From Acidobacteriota bacterium (GTDB lineage Bacteria; Acidobacteriota; Thermoanaerobaculia; Thermoanaerobaculales; Thermoanaerobaculaceae), in contig PKYI01000101.1 of the NCBI GenBank assembly GCA_003133645.1, forward strand, positions 1 through 64,000: 64,000 nt of DNA, in the 5' to 3' direction. A program made the position numbers and the translations under genes. The notes beneath the pieces were generated by a model. It saw only the letters and a program-made list of their open reading frames with translations. It was not told the origin of the DNA and made no database searches. Positions 42,759-51,859 of the stretch are shown here, piece by piece (position 1 is the first letter of the stretch; each line of letters begins with the position of its first letter).

Positions 42759-43637
42759 TCAGCGCCTTCCGCCCCGGCCCATGACCAGCGGCAGACCCGT
42801 TGCGGGGTCGCGAAGCACCACCTCGAGGCCAGTCGCCACATCCTTGATGGCGAGCGCCACCCAGTGGTCGTGGCCGTCCAGACTCACCGGCGCGGCCTTG
42901 ACCACGACCTGGGCGCCGGCGACGGGCGTGTACCCGGCCTGCATCAGCGCGCGGTAGGGCGAGACCACGATCGCGACGTCGCCTTGCGCCGAGGACATCA
43001 TCAGCGTCGGGAAGCCCTCGCCGAAGCCCCCGGCGAAGCTGACCACCGCACCCGTAAACGTCGCGGTCCGGCTCAGGTCCGGGCCGCCGCCGGCGCAGAG
43101 CTGCCGACCGCCGCGCTGCGTAGCACCCATGCCCTGGCCCGCGCCCATCCCCAGACCCCGCGCCGCGCCGACGCCGGCGGCGCGCCCCGCGAGGTGGCGG
43201 CGGACGCCTTGCCCCGCCGGGCCTGTCCACACCGGCGTACCGTCGGCGTTGCGCAGGACGAGGGTGAGGCCGCGGGTCACGTTCTTCACCTGCGCGACCA
43301 TGGCGCCCTGTTCGCAGCCGGAACACGCCCACCCGTTCACCTCGGCGCGGTCGCCGGCCTGGGCCGCGAAGTTCTGCGCCTGCAGGTAGCGGAACGGACC
43401 GAGCACGAACACCGTCTCGTTCCCGCTCGCCTCGCGCACCGTGAGCTGCGGCATCGCCTGGCCTGGCGCTGCCTGGAAGCTCACGACCTCGCCCTGCACG
43501 GTGAAGGCCTTGCTGGTATCCACCCTCGGACCGGTCCCGTCGCCCGCGCCGCCCCGCACCTGCTGTGCCGCCAGCGGGCCCGCCAAAACCAGCGCCATCC
43601 CGAGAGTCGCCACGCCAAAGATCGAGCTGCTCTTCAT
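42759..43637 (-). CDS. Secreted tandem-domain protein, probable sigma54 target
   Basis: The 292-residue precursor starts at ATG 43637, preceded by AGGGGGGTAGAG, with a signal peptide ending at about residue 25 (LAAQQ). Residues 45-137 and 193-285 are two copies of one domain: both follow the pattern GxVVSFxxxxGxxxPxL, PxRxLxQA, VxxVxxGLxxVLRxxDGxP or close variants. The first copy carries a CxxC pair (105-108), the second an HDH (256-258). The linker is Met/Gly-rich. I do not recognise the domain; metal binding is possible. A sigma54 promoter 53 nt upstream and the adjacent kinase/regulator suggest a ZraP-like stress role. Confidence 0.7.
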   Translation of the reverse strand: MKSSSIFGVATLGMALVLAGPLAAQQVRGGAGDGTGPRVDTSKAFTVQGEVVSFQAAPGQAMPQLTVREASGNETVFVLGPFRYLQAQNFAAQAGDRAEVNGWACSGCEQGAMVAQVKNVTRGLTLVLRNADGTPVWTGPAGQGVRRHLAGRAAGVGAARGLGMGAGQGMGATQRGGRQLCAGGGPDLSRTATFTGAVVSFAGGFGEGFPTLMMSSAQGDVAIVVSPYRALMQAGYTPVAGAQVVVKAAPVSLDGHDHWVALAIKDVATGLEVVLRDPATGLPLVMGRGGRR

Positions 43638-43688
43638 TTCTCTACCCCCCTTTTCGCCGCCCCGATTACCGGAGCCGCTCATCACGTA

Positions 43689-43704
43689 CGCACGTGCTGT
43701 GCCA
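43689..43704 (-). promoter_or_regulatory. Sigma54 (-24/-12) promoter
   Basis: On the minus strand the sequence reads TGGCACAGCACGTGCG: the GG and GC elements are separated by exactly 10 nt, with the first six bases matching the -24 consensus. It lies about 53 nt before the ATG of the tandem-domain protein and next to the gene for a sigma54-dependent activator. Confidence 0.65.
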
Positions 43705-43753
43705 CGTCGGATTCAATTCCCAAGTGATTGACTCGATGAACGTTCCGGATATC

Positions 43754-43780
43754 CATCCGGGCGCGCGCCGCGCCCGGATG
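43754..43780. promoter_or_regulatory. Inverted repeat, candidate activator site
   Basis: CATCCGGGCGCG and its exact complement flank a CGC spacer (12-bp arms). It lies about 50 bp upstream of the sigma54 promoter and 35 nt beyond the response regulator stop. It could be the enhancer-type binding site of the regulator or, less likely without a U-tract, its terminator. Confidence 0.5.
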
Positions 43781-43814
43781 CAAGATCCTGCAGCCAGCGC
43801 GCAAGGAGTTGCAG

Positions 43815-45110
43815 TCAGGAGATCCCGAAGCGACGGAGGCGGTAGTAGAGGGTGCGGACCGAGACGTCGAGCAGGCGCGCGGCTTCCTCGCGGTTGCCGC
43901 CGGCGCGCCGCAGCGCCTCCAGCAGAGCCTCCCGCTCCCGCACCTCCCGGTCGAGCGGCATGGCGCCGCCTTCCCCGGCGGAGGGGGCAGCCACGATCGC
44001 AGGCGTGACGTCCTCGGCACGGATCGCCGCGCCAGCCCGCACGATCAAAGCCCGCTCCAGCACGTTGCGCAGCTCGCGTACGTTGCCCGGCCACCGGTGG
44101 CGCTGCAACGCCGCGAACACCGCCGGATCGAGCTCTGGGACCGGGAGGTGATGACGGGCCGCGAGCTCCGCGATCAGGTGCCGCGTCAGCACCGGGACGT
44201 CCGCCGGCCGCTCGCGCAGGGGCGGCAGGTTGACGGTGACGACCGCCAGCCTGAAGTAGAGATCCTCGCGGAAGCCGCCCTCGGCAACCGCGGCCGAGAG
44301 GTCGCGGTTCGTGGCGGCCACCAGCCGCACGTCCACCGGGATGTCGGCGGCGCCGCCGAGCCGTCGCACCACCCGCTCCTCGAGGATCCGGAGGAGCTTG
44401 GCCTGCAACGAGGGCGACAGGTCGCCCACCTCGTCGAGGAACAGCGTGCCGCCGCCGGCCTCCTCGAACCGGCCCTGCCGCTGCCGGTCGGCTCCGGTGA
44501 ACGCGCCCTTCTCGTGGCCGAACAGCTCGCTCTCGGCGAGCGCCTCGGGCAGCGCCGCACAGTTGACCGCGACGAACCGGCCCGCCGAGCGGGTACTCTT
44601 CGCGTGCAGCCGGCGCGCCACCAGCTCCTTGCCGGTACCGGATTCGCCGGTGATGAGGACGGACACGTCGCGGGGCGCGACCCGGTCGATCAGGTCAAGC
44701 AGCTCCTTCACGGTCGGGTCCTCGGTCACGAACGCCCCGCCTCCTTCCTCGGGCGCGAGCAGCCGGCCCACCGCCGCGAGCAGCGCGGCCGGCGACGGCA
44801 GCGGCTTGGTCAGATAGTCGGCGGCGCCGAGGCGCACGGCCTCCACCGCCTCCGGGATCGTGCCGTACGCGGTGAGCATCACCAACGGCGGTGGCGCGGT
44901 GAGCTGGCGGCTGCGCCGCAGCAGCTCCAGGCCGTCCATGCGCGGCATGCGCTGGTCCGCGAGCACGAGGTCGAACGGGCCTCGCTCCAACGCCGCCAGC
45001 GCCTCGGCGCCGTCGCGGGCCTCGACCACCTCGTGCCCGGCGCCCTCGAGGATGTCCGCGAGCAGCTCGCGGAACGAAGGCTCGTCGTCGGCCACCAGAA
45101 TGCGGGCCAC
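43815..45110 (-). CDS. Sigma54-dependent response regulator (NtrC/ZraR type)
   Basis: The 431-residue protein begins at GTG 45110, one nt after the kinase stop. A receiver fills residues 1-120 (phospho-Asp52 in LVLADQRMP), followed by an AAA+ domain with Walker A GESGTGKE, the sigma54-contacting GAFTGAD loop, Walker [11 protein letters not shown] and the arginine-finger region [10 protein letters not shown], and a C-terminal Fis-type helix-turn-helix ([25 protein letters not shown]). All motifs needed for sigma54 activation are intact. It is co-transcribed with the kinase and the reductase gene. Confidence 0.94.
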   Translation of the reverse strand: MARILVADDEPSFRELLADILEGAGHEVVEARDGAEALAALERGPFDLVLADQRMPRMDGLELLRRSRQLTAPPPLVMLTAYGTIPEAVEAVRLGAADYLTKPLPSPAALLAAVGRLLAPEEGGGAFVTEDPTVKELLDLIDRVAPRDVSVLITGESGTGKELVARRLHAKSTRSAGRFVAVNCAALPEALAESELFGHEKGAFTGADRQRQGRFEEAGGGTLFLDEVGDLSPSLQAKLLRILEERVVRRLGGAADIPVDVRLVAATNRDLSAAVAEGGFREDLYFRLAVVTVNLPPLRERPADVPVLTRHLIAELAARHHLPVPELDPAVFAALQRHRWPGNVRELRNVLERALIVRAGAAIRAEDVTPAIVAAPSAGEGGAMPLDREVREREALLEALRRAGGNREEAARLLDVSVRTLYYRLRRFGIS

Positions 45111-45111
45111 G

Positions 45112-46302
45112 TCAGCCCTTCCCCGGCGGGAGTTCGAGACGCGCCACGCAACCGCCGCCGGCCCTCGCGGCCAGGGTGGCATCCCCCCCGTTGGCGTTCG
45201 CGAGGGCGCGTACGATCGCCAAGCCCAGGCCGGCGCCCTCGGGCCGCGTGGTCACGTAGGGGTCGAACGCCCGCTCCGGGTGGACCGCGAGGCCGAGGCC
45301 GCGGTCGCGCACCTCGGCCACCGCCACCCGTCCCTCTCGCCGCACCTCGACCTCCAGCTCACCCTCCGGGTCGAACGCCCGGGCGTTGCCGAGCAGCTCC
45401 TCGAGGATGCTCTCGACGTGCTCCCCGTCCGCCCACGCCGGCACCGCCCCGCGCGAGCTGACGCGCACGACACCCGGCGTGCGGCCCGCGACCCGCTCGG
45501 TGAGCGCCACGAGGTCGAGCGTCTCCGGGCTCGCCTCGGGAGGACGGGCGAACGCGAGGAGCCGCCCGAGCAACACCTCGATCCGCTCGCTCGCCTCCAG
45601 GATGCGCCTGGCCCGGGCCTCGGTCGGGCGCGCCGCGCCCTCGAGGAGGAGCTGCGTCGTTCCCTTGATGCCGGCCAGAGGGTTGCGCAGCCGGTGGGCG
45701 AGGCCGGCGCCGGCCAGTGCGACCACCTCCAAGCGTCGCCGTTCCGCCTCGGCGGTGACGAGGCGCTGCCGCTGCGCCAGGCCGGCCACCCCGAAAAGCG
45801 CGAACGCCACGAGACCGACCGCCGCGACCGACGCCCCTGCCATCATCACGGACGCGAGCCGGTCGGAGGCGCCCAGCGCCTTCGCCGGCTGCAGGCGCAG
45901 CGTGCCGAGCGTCCCCCGCCCCGGGCCGGCGCCTCGCCCCATCATCCCGCCCGCGGGACGCCACCGCGGCCCCAGCATCGCCGGCTGTTCGCTCGCTGTC
46001 GGCCCCAGGGTGCCCTTCCCGGCAATCACCCCTTGCGGCCCCACCAGCTCCACGCCCGCCAGCGCCTCGGCGTGCGCGGCCAGGAAGCGGTCGAGCGTGG
46101 CGGCGGCTTCGTCGGGTCCGGCCTCGCGCAGGTCGGTTTCCAGCTCGTGGCCGAGGCGCAGCAACACCCCCTGGCGGACCGCGTCATCGCGCTCCCGCAG
46201 GGTGTGCGCCGCCACGGCGGCGAGCCAGACGAGGGCCACACCCAGGACGGCGGCAGCGATGACCGGGACGGCGAGCAGGAGGCGGAGCGACGGCGCTCTC
46301 AC
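45112..46302 (-). CDS. Membrane sensor histidine kinase
   Basis: The 396-residue protein starts at GTG 46302, overlapping the reductase stop (GTGA). Membrane segments lie at about 7-33 and 150-175, with a periplasmic loop of about 115 residues that contains a Met/Gly/Arg stretch (PAGGMMGRGAGPGRG). The HisKA helix carries H203 (LAHRLRNPLAGI), and the ATPase part has N (LEELLGNARAF), G1 (DRGLGL) and G2 (GAGLGLAIV) boxes. It resembles HydH/ZraS kinases. The signal is unknown; the Met cluster hints at metal sensing. Confidence 0.92.
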   Translation of the reverse strand: MRAPSLRLLLAVPVIAAAVLGVALVWLAAVAAHTLRERDDAVRQGVLLRLGHELETDLREAGPDEAAATLDRFLAAHAEALAGVELVGPQGVIAGKGTLGPTASEQPAMLGPRWRPAGGMMGRGAGPGRGTLGTLRLQPAKALGASDRLASVMMAGASVAAVGLVAFALFGVAGLAQRQRLVTAEAERRRLEVVALAGAGLAHRLRNPLAGIKGTTQLLLEGAARPTEARARRILEASERIEVLLGRLLAFARPPEASPETLDLVALTERVAGRTPGVVRVSSRGAVPAWADGEHVESILEELLGNARAFDPEGELEVEVRREGRVAVAEVRDRGLGLAVHPERAFDPYVTTRPEGAGLGLAIVRALANANGGDATLAARAGGGCVARLELPPGKG

Positions 46303-47117
46303 CAGAACCTCTCGACGTGGACGTCCCCCGGCTGCCGCGGCGTGTGTTCGCGAAAGCCCTCGCCGGCCAGCAACGCCGCCATCGTCTCGATCATCGCCGG
46401 GTTGCCGCAGAGGAAGACGTGCGTGCTCCCGGGCCCGGGCCGGACACGCCAGTGCCGTTCGAGGACCCCGCGCGCCCACAGGTCCTGCACGTAGCCCACC
46501 TCACCCGCCCAGGCGACCGGCTCCTCGTCAGGGCGCGAGACAATGGGGAGATACAGCAGATGCCGCCGCAGCCGCTGCATCGTGACCAGCTCGGCGTGGT
46601 AGCCGAGGTCCCAGGAGTGGCGCGCCCCGTGCAGCACCGCGACCCGGCGGGCCGGATGGTGCAGGAGGGCCGTGCGCAGCTGGCTCATGTACGGCGCGAG
46701 GCCGGTGCCCGTGGCGACCATCACGATGTCAGCCTCGGCCGGCACCTGCTCGAACGTGAACAGGCCGGTGATCTTCGGTCCCAGCCAGAGACGATCGCCG
46801 AGGTTCAGGGCGAACAGCCGCGGGGTCAGCGAGCCGGACCGCACCAGCGTGAGGTAGAACTCCAGGTACTCGCGCTCCACCGAGGAGGAGGCGATTGAGT
46901 ACGACCTCCGGATCAGGGTGCCCGGTTTCGGCGCCGGGTCGCCCTCCGGGTCGGCCACCGGGTGCCGGTCCGCTTCGGCCGGCAGCCCCAGCACGGCGAA
47001 CTGGCCCGGCTTGAACGGCGGGAGATCCCAGCCGTCCGGCGTCACCCTGAGAATGACGAGGCCGGGCGCGACCTCGATCCTGGCCGCCACCACCGCGTTC
47101 AACGCGTTCGCCGTCAT
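46299..47117 (-). CDS. fpr: Ferredoxin--NADP(+) reductase
   Basis: The 272-residue protein is a flavodoxin/ferredoxin-NADP reductase: FAD motif RRSYSIASS, the NADP-binding ATGTGLAPYMSQL and the C-terminal VFLCGNPAMIETM. The start ATG 47117 gives the family length; the frame is open further upstream without homology. The enzyme moves electrons between NADPH and ferredoxin or flavodoxin. It is the first gene of the unit with the kinase and regulator, overlapping the kinase, which links redox chemistry to this signalling pair. Confidence 0.92.
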   Translation of the reverse strand: MTANALNAVVAARIEVAPGLVILRVTPDGWDLPPFKPGQFAVLGLPAEADRHPVADPEGDPAPKPGTLIRRSYSIASSSVEREYLEFYLTLVRSGSLTPRLFALNLGDRLWLGPKITGLFTFEQVPAEADIVMVATGTGLAPYMSQLRTALLHHPARRVAVLHGARHSWDLGYHAELVTMQRLRRHLLYLPIVSRPDEEPVAWAGEVGYVQDLWARGVLERHWRVRPGPGSTHVFLCGNPAMIETMAALLAGEGFREHTPRQPGDVHVERFW

Positions 47118-47323
47118 CGCCTGCTCTGCTCCAACGCTGCTAACCTCCGGCGAAACCAAACACGGCCGATGTCGTGTTCCCTTCCACGGTTTCCGGAAGG
47201 CACCCGACCACCCTACCGGAGGCGCGACCGCGTCCGCAAGGCCTGCGCCGGCGCACCGCTACAATCACCACGTGCCGGTCGGCCCCCGGGCAGCCTGGGG
47301 ATCCGATCCGGCGGGGAGGCGGG

Positions 47324-49201
47324 ATGCACGACGTACGCACACACCTGCGCGCCTGCGAGCTGTTCGCCGGCCTCGACGAGGCCGCATTGGATCTGCTGGC
47401 GGCCACGGCCCGTCCGCACGAGGTGCCGGCGGGCGCGATGCTGTACACCCAGGGCTCGCCGCGGCACGCCTGTTTTGTGGTGGTGGAGGGGCAGACCGAG
47501 ATCCTGCGCGGCGGCCACGACGAGGCCGAGCGGCTGGCGGTCCTCGGCCCGGGCGACGCACTCGGCGAGGGCTCGCTTCTGCACGCGTCGCTGCACACGA
47601 CGTCGGCGCGGGCACTGACGCCGCTGTCGCTGCTGGTGCTGGAACGGGACGCGCTCCGAACCGCCCTGGCGGCCAACGGCACCGCCGCCGTCGAGGTGCT
47701 CAGCCGCGTGGCGCTGGCCATCAGCCGCCGCCTGCAGTACGCGAGTTCCGGCCCCGTGGGGCGCGACAAGGCGTACGCATCGGGGGCGACCAGGGCCGAG
47801 CACGACCTGCTCGGCGACCGCGATGTGCCGGCCGACGCGCTCTACGGCGTGCAGACGCTGCGGGCGGTGGAGAACTTCCCGATCTCGGGCGTGCACCTGT
47901 CCCACTTCCCCACCCTCGTGCGCGCCCTCGCCATGGTGAAGCAGGCGGCCGCGCGCGCCAACCTGGGGCTCGGGCTGCTGGACGGGGAGGTCGCCTCGGC
48001 GATCGACCGGGCGTGCCAGGAAATCGTCGACGGCCACCACCACGGCCACTTCGTGGTCGATGCGGTGCAGGGCGGCGCCGGCACCTCCACGAACATGAAC
48101 GCCAACGAGGTCATCGCGAACCGCGCACTCGAGCTGCTCGGCGCCCGCCGCGGCGACTACGCGCGCTGCCACCCCAACAACCAGGTCAACCTCTCGCAGT
48201 CCACCAATGACGTCTACCCGACGGCGCTCAGGGTCGCGACCGTGCTGTCGCTGCGCAGTCTGACCGCCGCCCTCGAGAAGCTGCGCGCGGCGCTGGCCGC
48301 CAAGGGCGAGGAGTTCCGCGCCGTGGTGAAGATGGGACGCACGCAGCTCCAGGACGCGGTCCCGATGACGATGGGACAGGAGTTCACGGCGTTCGCCGTC
48401 ACCACGGGCGAGGACATCGCCCGCCTGCGCGAGACGGCGCAGTTGTTCCTCGAGGTCAACCTGGGGGGGACCGCGATCGGCACCGGGATCAACGCCGACC
48501 CGCACTACCCCGTGCTCGTGGTCGAGCACCTCCGGCGGATCACCGGCCTCGACGTGGTGCCTGCGGAGAACCTCGTCGAGGCGACGCCAGACACCGGCGC
48601 GTTCGTCATGTTCTCCGGCGTGCTCAAGCGCACGGCGGTCAAGCTCTCCAAGCTGTGCAACGACTTGCGGCTGCTCTCCTCCGGCCCGCGCTGCGGGCTC
48701 GCGGAGATCAACCTGCCAGCGATGCAGCCCGGCTCCTCGATCATGCCGGGCAAGGTGAACCCGGTCATTCCGGAAGTCGTCAATCAGGTCGCGTTCCAGG
48801 TGATCGGCAACGACCTGACGATCACCCTGGCCGCCGAGGCCGGTCAGCTCCAGCTCAACGTCATGGAGCCGATCATCGCCTTCAGCCTCTTCCAGTCGCT
48901 GCAGATGCTCACCGCCGCCGTGAACACCCTGACGACCCGCTGCATCCGCGGCATCACCGCCAACGCGGGGCGCTGCCGCGAGCTGGTGGAGCGCTCGATC
49001 GGGATCGTGACGGCGGTAGTGCCGGCGCTGGGGTACGAGCGGGCCAGCGAGATCGCCAAGGAAGCCCTCGAAACCGGCAAGTCGGTCCGCGAGATCATCC
49101 TGGCCGCCGGTCTGCTCTCGGGCGCCGAGCTGGACGAGCTGCTCTCTCCCGAGGCGATGACCCGGCCGCGCCCGCTCGCGCCACGCGGCCCGGTGGCGTA
49201 A
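47324..49201 (+). CDS. aspA: Aspartate ammonia-lyase with N-terminal cyclic-nucleotide-like domain
   Basis: The 625-residue protein starts at ATG 47324 after GGGGAGGCGG. Residues 1-140 are a cyclic-nucleotide-binding-like beta roll (FAGLDEAALDLLAATARPHEVPAGAMLYTQGS), but the phosphate-binding Arg position reads His (LHTTSARA), so normal cAMP binding is doubtful. Residues about 155-625 are a complete fumarase/aspartase enzyme with the signature GSSIMPGKVNP and the conserved GTSTNMNANEV block. It reversibly deaminates aspartate to fumarate. The fused domain may sense a ligand or control assembly. Divergent from the reductase operon across about 206 nt, with a TACAAT -10 candidate at 47260-47265. 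Confidence 0.92.
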   Translation: MHDVRTHLRACELFAGLDEAALDLLAATARPHEVPAGAMLYTQGSPRHACFVVVEGQTEILRGGHDEAERLAVLGPGDALGEGSLLHASLHTTSARALTPLSLLVLERDALRTALAANGTAAVEVLSRVALAISRRLQYASSGPVGRDKAYASGATRAEHDLLGDRDVPADALYGVQTLRAVENFPISGVHLSHFPTLVRALAMVKQAAARANLGLGLLDGEVASAIDRACQEIVDGHHHGHFVVDAVQGGAGTSTNMNANEVIANRALELLGARRGDYARCHPNNQVNLSQSTNDVYPTALRVATVLSLRSLTAALEKLRAALAAKGEEFRAVVKMGRTQLQDAVPMTMGQEFTAFAVTTGEDIARLRETAQLFLEVNLGGTAIGTGINADPHYPVLVVEHLRRITGLDVVPAENLVEATPDTGAFVMFSGVLKRTAVKLSKLCNDLRLLSSGPRCGLAEINLPAMQPGSSIMPGKVNPVIPEVVNQVAFQVIGNDLTITLAAEAGQLQLNVMEPIIAFSLFQSLQMLTAAVNTLTTRCIRGITANAGRCRELVERSIGIVTAVVPALGYERASEIAKEALETGKSVREIILAAGLLSGAELDELLSPEAMTRPRPLAPRGPVA

Positions 49202-49229
49202 CAGCCGCGCGTTCGCCGGGGCGCCGCCC

Positions 49230-51029
49230 TTATGCCGGCGGCGCCAGGAGCGCGAGTTCGTCCCCGGTCGGCTGGAAGACCGCCGCCCCGACGCAGCCGG
49301 GACCGACGTGAGTGCCGACGACCGGCCCGATCTCGCTCTCCAACAACTCGGCGATCTCGAACGCGCCGTGCAGCAGGCCGCGCAGCCTTGCCGCCCACTC
49401 CGGCGCGGCCGCGTGCGCGATCCCCACGACCACCGGCCGGCCGGCCTCGACGCGCTCCTTGAGCAGGGCGACCAGGCGCGCCTGGGCGTTGGCGCCGCCC
49501 CGTACCCGGTCCACCGGCACGACCTCGCCGTTCACCACGCCGAGGATCGGTTTGATGCCCAGGAGCCCCCCGAACCACGCCTGCGCCTGACCGATCCTGC
49601 CGCCGCGTGCGAGGTACTCAAGCGTGTCCACGACGAAGAGCAAATGGATGCGGGGCCGCATCGCCTCGACCCGCGCGCGGATCTCGGAGGCATCGAGACG
49701 CCGCAGCGCCAACCGGGCGGCGATCACAGCCAGCAGGCCGAGGCCGGTGCTGACCTGGAGGCTGTCGACGACCTCCATGGCCGGCGCGCCGTCCCCGCGC
49801 AGCGTGCGGAAGTCGTCGCTTCCCTCCTTGACCGCGGCGCGAGCGTGGGTCACCGTCTTGGACATCTTCTCCGAGATGTGCACGGAGACGACGTCGCTGC
49901 GGCCGACGACCTGCCGATAGGTGGCGAGGAACTCGCCCTTGGTGGGGGGGCTGGTCTGCGGGTGCCCGCGCTTGTGGTCCTGCAACAGCTCGTAGAACGC
50001 CGCCGGCCGCAGGTCGATGCCGTCCTTGTAGATCTCCTTCCCGAAGAGCACGGAGAGCGGCACGACGTGGATTCGATTCCTCTCCGCCACCTCGGGCGGC
50101 AGGTCCGCCGTCGAGTCGGTGACGACCCGCACCTTGACCTCTGGCTCGTCCAACGCCACCACGCCGAGCTCGCGGAGGTTCGCGATCTCGCCCAGCACCA
50201 CGCCGTCGAGCTCGGGGGTCCGATCGACGAAATCCCGGATGGTGCCGCCGCCGTGAGCCCCTGCCAGCACCCCCTGCTGGCCCGCGGTGAACTGCGTGGC
50301 GAAGAACGCCGGGCCGATCACCAGGCGCAGCCGGCTCGCCAGGTCGGGGAGGCGACCGCACGCCTCGGCAAAGCGGGTCTGGTCTTCCATCGCGAGCGCC
50401 ATCAGGCTCAACATGTCCTCCGCGATCTCCCGCGGCACGGCGGCCGGCCCGACCAGCACGCGGAAACTGCCGAACGTGGTGCGCGCCAGCCTCGCGAACG
50501 CCTTGGCGCCGCGCACGGCGCCGGCACGGGCGGCCACGGCCTCGCCTTCCTCGAGCGCCACCTCGCCGTCGGCGAGGAGCACGCGGCCGCTCACGACGAG
50601 GCGCCGCAGGTTCGGCAACAACTCGAGCAACGGCAGCGCCAGCAGGTTCCCCTCGAGAGCCTCCAGCCGGGCGTCGGCCGGGATCCCCAGCTCCCGCCCG
50701 AGCAAGGCGGTGCGGACCTTGCGGACGATCGCGTCGGGGGCAAGACCGGCTGCGGCCACGACCGGTCCGGGACCCGCGGCTGGGGCCTCCTCCCGGTCGT
50801 CGAGCAGGATGCGCAGCGGGCCGGCCTCGCCCGCGACCGCCGCCATCACGGGACCGGCGAGGGCCGCCTCGATCACGACCGCATCCGGGCTCAATCCCTC
50901 CGCGAACCGCTTCCCCTCGTCGCCGTCCGCGGCCGTGACGACCTCGTAGGCGTACGACGCCAGCCCGCGGGCGAGCTCTTTGCGCCGGATCTCCTGCCGA
51001 TCCACTACAAGGACGGTCAATCGTGCCAT
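49230..51029 (-). CDS. Pseudo-receiver/DUF4388/DegV fusion
   Basis: The 599-residue protein starts at ATG 51029 after GGGGGAG. Residues 1-110 look like a response-regulator receiver (LTVLVVDRQEIRRKELARGL), but the phospho-acceptor Asp is replaced by Glu (VVIEA, residue 54). Residues about 120-295 resemble the DUF4388/PATAN domain, and residues 300-599 are a DegV fatty-acid-binding domain (RVVTDSTADLPPEV, TSPPTKGEFLATYRQ, DTLEYLARGGRIGQAQAWFG). DegV/FakB proteins present fatty acids to the FakA kinase; here the function is likely signalling. No fakA is nearby. Confidence 0.85.
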   Translation of the reverse strand: MARLTVLVVDRQEIRRKELARGLASYAYEVVTAADGDEGKRFAEGLSPDAVVIEAALAGPVMAAVAGEAGPLRILLDDREEAPAAGPGPVVAAAGLAPDAIVRKVRTALLGRELGIPADARLEALEGNLLALPLLELLPNLRRLVVSGRVLLADGEVALEEGEAVAARAGAVRGAKAFARLARTTFGSFRVLVGPAAVPREIAEDMLSLMALAMEDQTRFAEACGRLPDLASRLRLVIGPAFFATQFTAGQQGVLAGAHGGGTIRDFVDRTPELDGVVLGEIANLRELGVVALDEPEVKVRVVTDSTADLPPEVAERNRIHVVPLSVLFGKEIYKDGIDLRPAAFYELLQDHKRGHPQTSPPTKGEFLATYRQVVGRSDVVSVHISEKMSKTVTHARAAVKEGSDDFRTLRGDGAPAMEVVDSLQVSTGLGLLAVIAARLALRRLDASEIRARVEAMRPRIHLLFVVDTLEYLARGGRIGQAQAWFGGLLGIKPILGVVNGEVVPVDRVRGGANAQARLVALLKERVEAGRPVVVGIAHAAAPEWAARLRGLLHGAFEIAELLESEIGPVVGTHVGPGCVGAAVFQPTGDELALLAPPA

Positions 51030-51111
51030 TGTCTCCCCCGCGGATCGGACGTCCGGCGGCTGCGAATCGAGCGGAATCTGCGGGCCGCGTTCTACCTTGT
51101 AGTATACCGCC

Positions 51112-51843
51112 ATGAGCAAACGCATCCTGACGCTCTTTGCCCACCCCGACGACGCGGAAACGATGGCCGGCGGCACCCTCCTCAAGTGGGCGGCCGAGGG
51201 CCACGCCATCACCCTGTGCCTGATCACGGACGGCGACAAGGGCACGGCCGATCCGAACGACAGCCGCGACGCGGTAATCGCGCGCCGGCGAGCCGAGCAG
51301 ACCAAAGCCGCGGCCCGTCTCGGCGCGGAGGTGATCACTCTCGGGTACGAGGACGGCATGCTGCAGCCCACCCTCGACCTGCGCCGCGACCTCGTGCGCG
51401 TGATGCGGCGGGTCCGGCCCGACATCGTGGTCGCCAACGACCCGACCGTCTGGTTCCGTCACGGGACCTACATCAACCACCCGGACCACCGGGCCGCCGG
51501 CCACGCCGCGGTGGAGGCGCTCTACCCGGCGGTCAAGAAGGCGAGCATCTTCCCCGAGCTGATCGCCGAGGGCCTGCAGCCGCACGTGGTCCAGGAAGTC
51601 TGGCTCGGTCCCACCGGAGAAGCCAACGCCTGGGTGGACATCGCCGGCGTCTTCGACCGCAAGATCGAGATGATCTGCGACCACGCCTCCCAGTTTTCGC
51701 CGGGGCCGACCCGCGTCGCGTTCGAGCGAATCGCGCGCGCGGCCGGTCAGGAACGCGGCCTCGCCCTGGCCGAGTCGTTCCGCACCTTGCGACTGGCCGC
51801 GAACACCGTCCAGTCCCTGGCTGGCGGGCCCGCGCCCTCGTAG
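51112..51843 (+). CDS. PIG-L/LmbE family deacetylase
   Basis: The 243-residue protein has the metal motif AHPDD at residues 10-14 and the second ligand motif NHPDHRAAG. This fold de-N-acetylates sugars such as N-acetylglucosaminyl compounds. The C-terminal DHASQFSPGPTRVAFERIAR stretch is the usual helix region. It is divergent from the DegV fusion across 82 nt, with a TAGTAT -10 candidate 10 nt before the ATG (51100-51105). The substrate is unknown; the BshB-like bacillithiol enzyme and others belong here. Confidence 0.92.
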   Translation: MSKRILTLFAHPDDAETMAGGTLLKWAAEGHAITLCLITDGDKGTADPNDSRDAVIARRRAEQTKAAARLGAEVITLGYEDGMLQPTLDLRRDLVRVMRRVRPDIVVANDPTVWFRHGTYINHPDHRAAGHAAVEALYPAVKKASIFPELIAEGLQPHVVQEVWLGPTGEANAWVDIAGVFDRKIEMICDHASQFSPGPTRVAFERIARAAGQERGLALAESFRTLRLAANTVQSLAGGPAPS

Positions 51844-51859
51844 CAGCCGCCGGCGCCGG

